From Fasciola hepatica (Eukaryota; Platyhelminthes; Trematoda; Plagiorchiida; Fasciolidae), in the NCBI GenBank assembly GCA_948099385.1, contig CANUEZ040000180.1, positions 2,791,001-2,855,000 on the forward strand: a DNA stretch of 64,000 nt. Direction: 5' to 3'. This document shows, one piece after another, positions 62,816-64,000 of this stretch (positions are counted from its first letter, which is position 1; every line of letters starts with the position of its first letter). The notes below the pieces were generated by a model that searched no databases, was not told where the DNA came from, and was given only the letters and a program-made list of their open reading frames with translations. A program made the position numbers and the translations under genes.

Positions 62816-64000
62816 CATCATCATCATCGTACAGCGTTAAACAGTAGGGCAAGCCCCACTGATCACTGCCTTTCTCACCATGTTGCACGTTGAATTAAAA
62901 AGTATGAATATACAAGATGGAGAGGGAGTGGACCTACATGGGTGGGAAAAGAAAAGAATGCCCTAGTAGCCAACACACGGAATACACAGTCCAACTGTAC
63001 AAACGCGCATTGATCAACCATTCTGATTCGACAGGAAGTGACAACACGATCGCCACTGTTCACGGTTCGCAGCCATATCCTTCAGTGTCTCCAGCCAACT
63101 GGTAGACGGATCTTTTGGACCCCAACCACGAAGACGTGAAGCACCTACTTTTCCTAAGTCTGCTGCACATTTCCTCATTCCTCTCTGCCACGTCATCTGT
63201 TGACCTCCACGTGGTCTCTTCCACTCCCTAGGAGGGGCGGAGAATAGGACGCGGTACGGTAGACGTGTGTTTGACATACGTAACACGTGTCCCAACCAAC
63301 GAAGTCTACTAAGTTGGATACGCTGTGACAAAACGTTCTCTGAATTAGTACCCAATACTCGCTTTCTTACCTCATCGTTGCTTACTCGGCTATTCCACCC
63401 AATCCTAGCGATACTACGTAAACATCGATGGTCGAAAACCTCAAGACGACGAATATCTTCAGCACGCAGACTCCAAGTTTCGCAATCGTACAACAAAACT
63501 GAACGCACAGTGGCACAGTATACACGACCTTTCAACTTCAGTGAAATATCGGATCGGCGCCACAAGTGCTTCAGTCCAGCGTACGCCGCTCGAGCTTTGG
63601 ATATCCGCGTACTCACCTCTACTACTGTGCTCCCATCCGTCGTCACGCAGCTACCGAGGTAGGTGAAGTGGTCGACAACTGACAGCACCTCCCCATCGAG
63701 CATCAAGCTCGGAATTGTTGACGTCCAGTCTTGTAACATCACCTTGCACTTTGAAGGTGCAAAGCGCATGCCGAATGGAGCTACAGCTCTTGCGAGATTA
63801 TCTAGTGCACGCTGAGCATGTTCCGTGGATTCGAACAAGCAGACAACGTCGTCTGCGTAATCTAAGTCACATAGCTTTTCACTTTCTCCTAGTTCGACGC
63901 CTACATCTTGAAGATTTTGCAGCCCACTCTCCATTATTTCGTCCATGACGAAGTTGAACAGGAATGGAGACAAAGGGCATCCCTGCCGAACACCACTGGT
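62816..64000 (-). mobile_element. RTE-like LINE, copy A5 (3' half, runs off the right edge)
   Basis: The 3' end has an (ATG)n tail (CATCATCATCATC on the plus strand, 62,816-62,830), a 3' UTR homologous to A3/A4 (ACCATGTTGCACGTTGAATT), then an uninterrupted RT frame from 63,014 to the edge. It is the best preserved of the five copies. The 5' part lies outside the window. Confidence 0.9.
63014..64000 (-). CDS. RTE-like LINE reverse transcriptase, C-terminal half (open, 5' end beyond window)
   Basis: The longest frame of the window: 319 codons from the first methionine and open to the right edge, where TSGVRQGCPLSPFLFNFVMD is in frame. Catalytic block C is LCDLDYADDVVCLFESTEHA with YADD intact. 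Next come GMRFAPSKCKVMLQDWTSTI, LDGEVLSVVDHFTYLGSCVT (thumb entry), RISKARAAYAGLKHLWRRSD, LLYDCETWSLRAEDIRRLEV, RCLRSIARIGWNSRVSNDEV and LSRLRWLGHVLRMSNTRLPY. It ends WRSCCHFLSNQNG-stop at 63,014. The enzyme would copy its own RNA at nicked target DNA. No stop or frameshift in the visible half, unlike A1-A4. The N-terminal endonuclease and RT blocks are outside the window. Confidence 0.85.
   Translation of the reverse strand, partial: TSGVRQGCPLSPFLFNFVMDEIMESGLQNLQDVGVELGESEKLCDLDYADDVVCLFESTEHAQRALDNLARAVAPFGMRFAPSKCKVMLQDWTSTIPSLMLDGEVLSVVDHFTYLGSCVTTDGSTVVEVSTRISKARAAYAGLKHLWRRSDISLKLKGRVYCATVRSVLLYDCETWSLRAEDIRRLEVFDHRCLRSIARIGWNSRVSNDEVRKRVLGTNSENVLSQRIQLSRLRWLGHVLRMSNTRLPYRVLFSAPPREWKRPRGGQQMTWQRGMRKCAADLGKVGASRLRGWGPKDPSTSWLETLKDMAANREQWRSCCHFLSNQNG

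Noticed and set aside
1..64000. CRISPR arrays, operons, prokaryotic promoters or phage modules
   Set aside because: No regularly spaced repeats or dense co-oriented genes. Split genes, SINEs and LINEs show eukaryotic nuclear DNA.

Overview
The window looks like repeat-rich invertebrate nuclear DNA, most likely from a digenean fluke (trematode flatworm). The evidence is a split gene with 1-10 kb introns and GT/AG borders, no operons, many (TG)n and (TA)n tracts, tRNA-like SINEs, and many decayed RTE-like and CR1/jockey-like LINEs. The species cannot be fixed from the sequence alone.

Region 1 (about 6.6-23.9 kb, + strand) holds the one gene I recognise. It is a LACTB2-type metallo-beta-lactamase-fold endoribonuclease with four visible coding exons (6,679-6,879; 16,613-16,892; 21,902-22,104; 23,345-23,653). 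Splice phases are compatible throughout, and the zinc ligands HWHPDH, PGHT, FTGD and PAHG are present. The first coding exon was not found and lies upstream. Its introns carry LINE fragments, an IS630/Tc1-like transposase relic, SINEs and an unclassified 0.6-kb repeat.

Region 2 (about 24-46.7 kb) is almost all repeats. It contains an RT fragment, a Ty3/Gypsy remnant with degenerate LTR-like ends, a defective RTE-like LINE (A1) carrying a near-perfect foldback insertion, a CR1/jockey-like LINE with an open endonuclease ORF, and a second defective LINE (A2) that is almost identical to part of A1.

Region 3 (about 46.7-58.2 kb, - strand) has three or four probable exons of one unrecognised gene. 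Its 8.2-kb last intron holds LINE B, into which LINE A3 has inserted in the opposite orientation.

Region 4 (58.9-64 kb) holds two more RTE-like copies on the - strand. A4 shares lesions with A3. A5 runs off the right edge with an open reverse transcriptase that keeps YADD.

I found no new defence, biosynthetic or regulatory system. The most unusual content is structural: a family of LINE copies that share inactivating lesions in a pattern not explained by one tree (suggesting conversion or recombination), and a 114-bp-arm palindrome inserted in one copy with a 13-bp target duplication.
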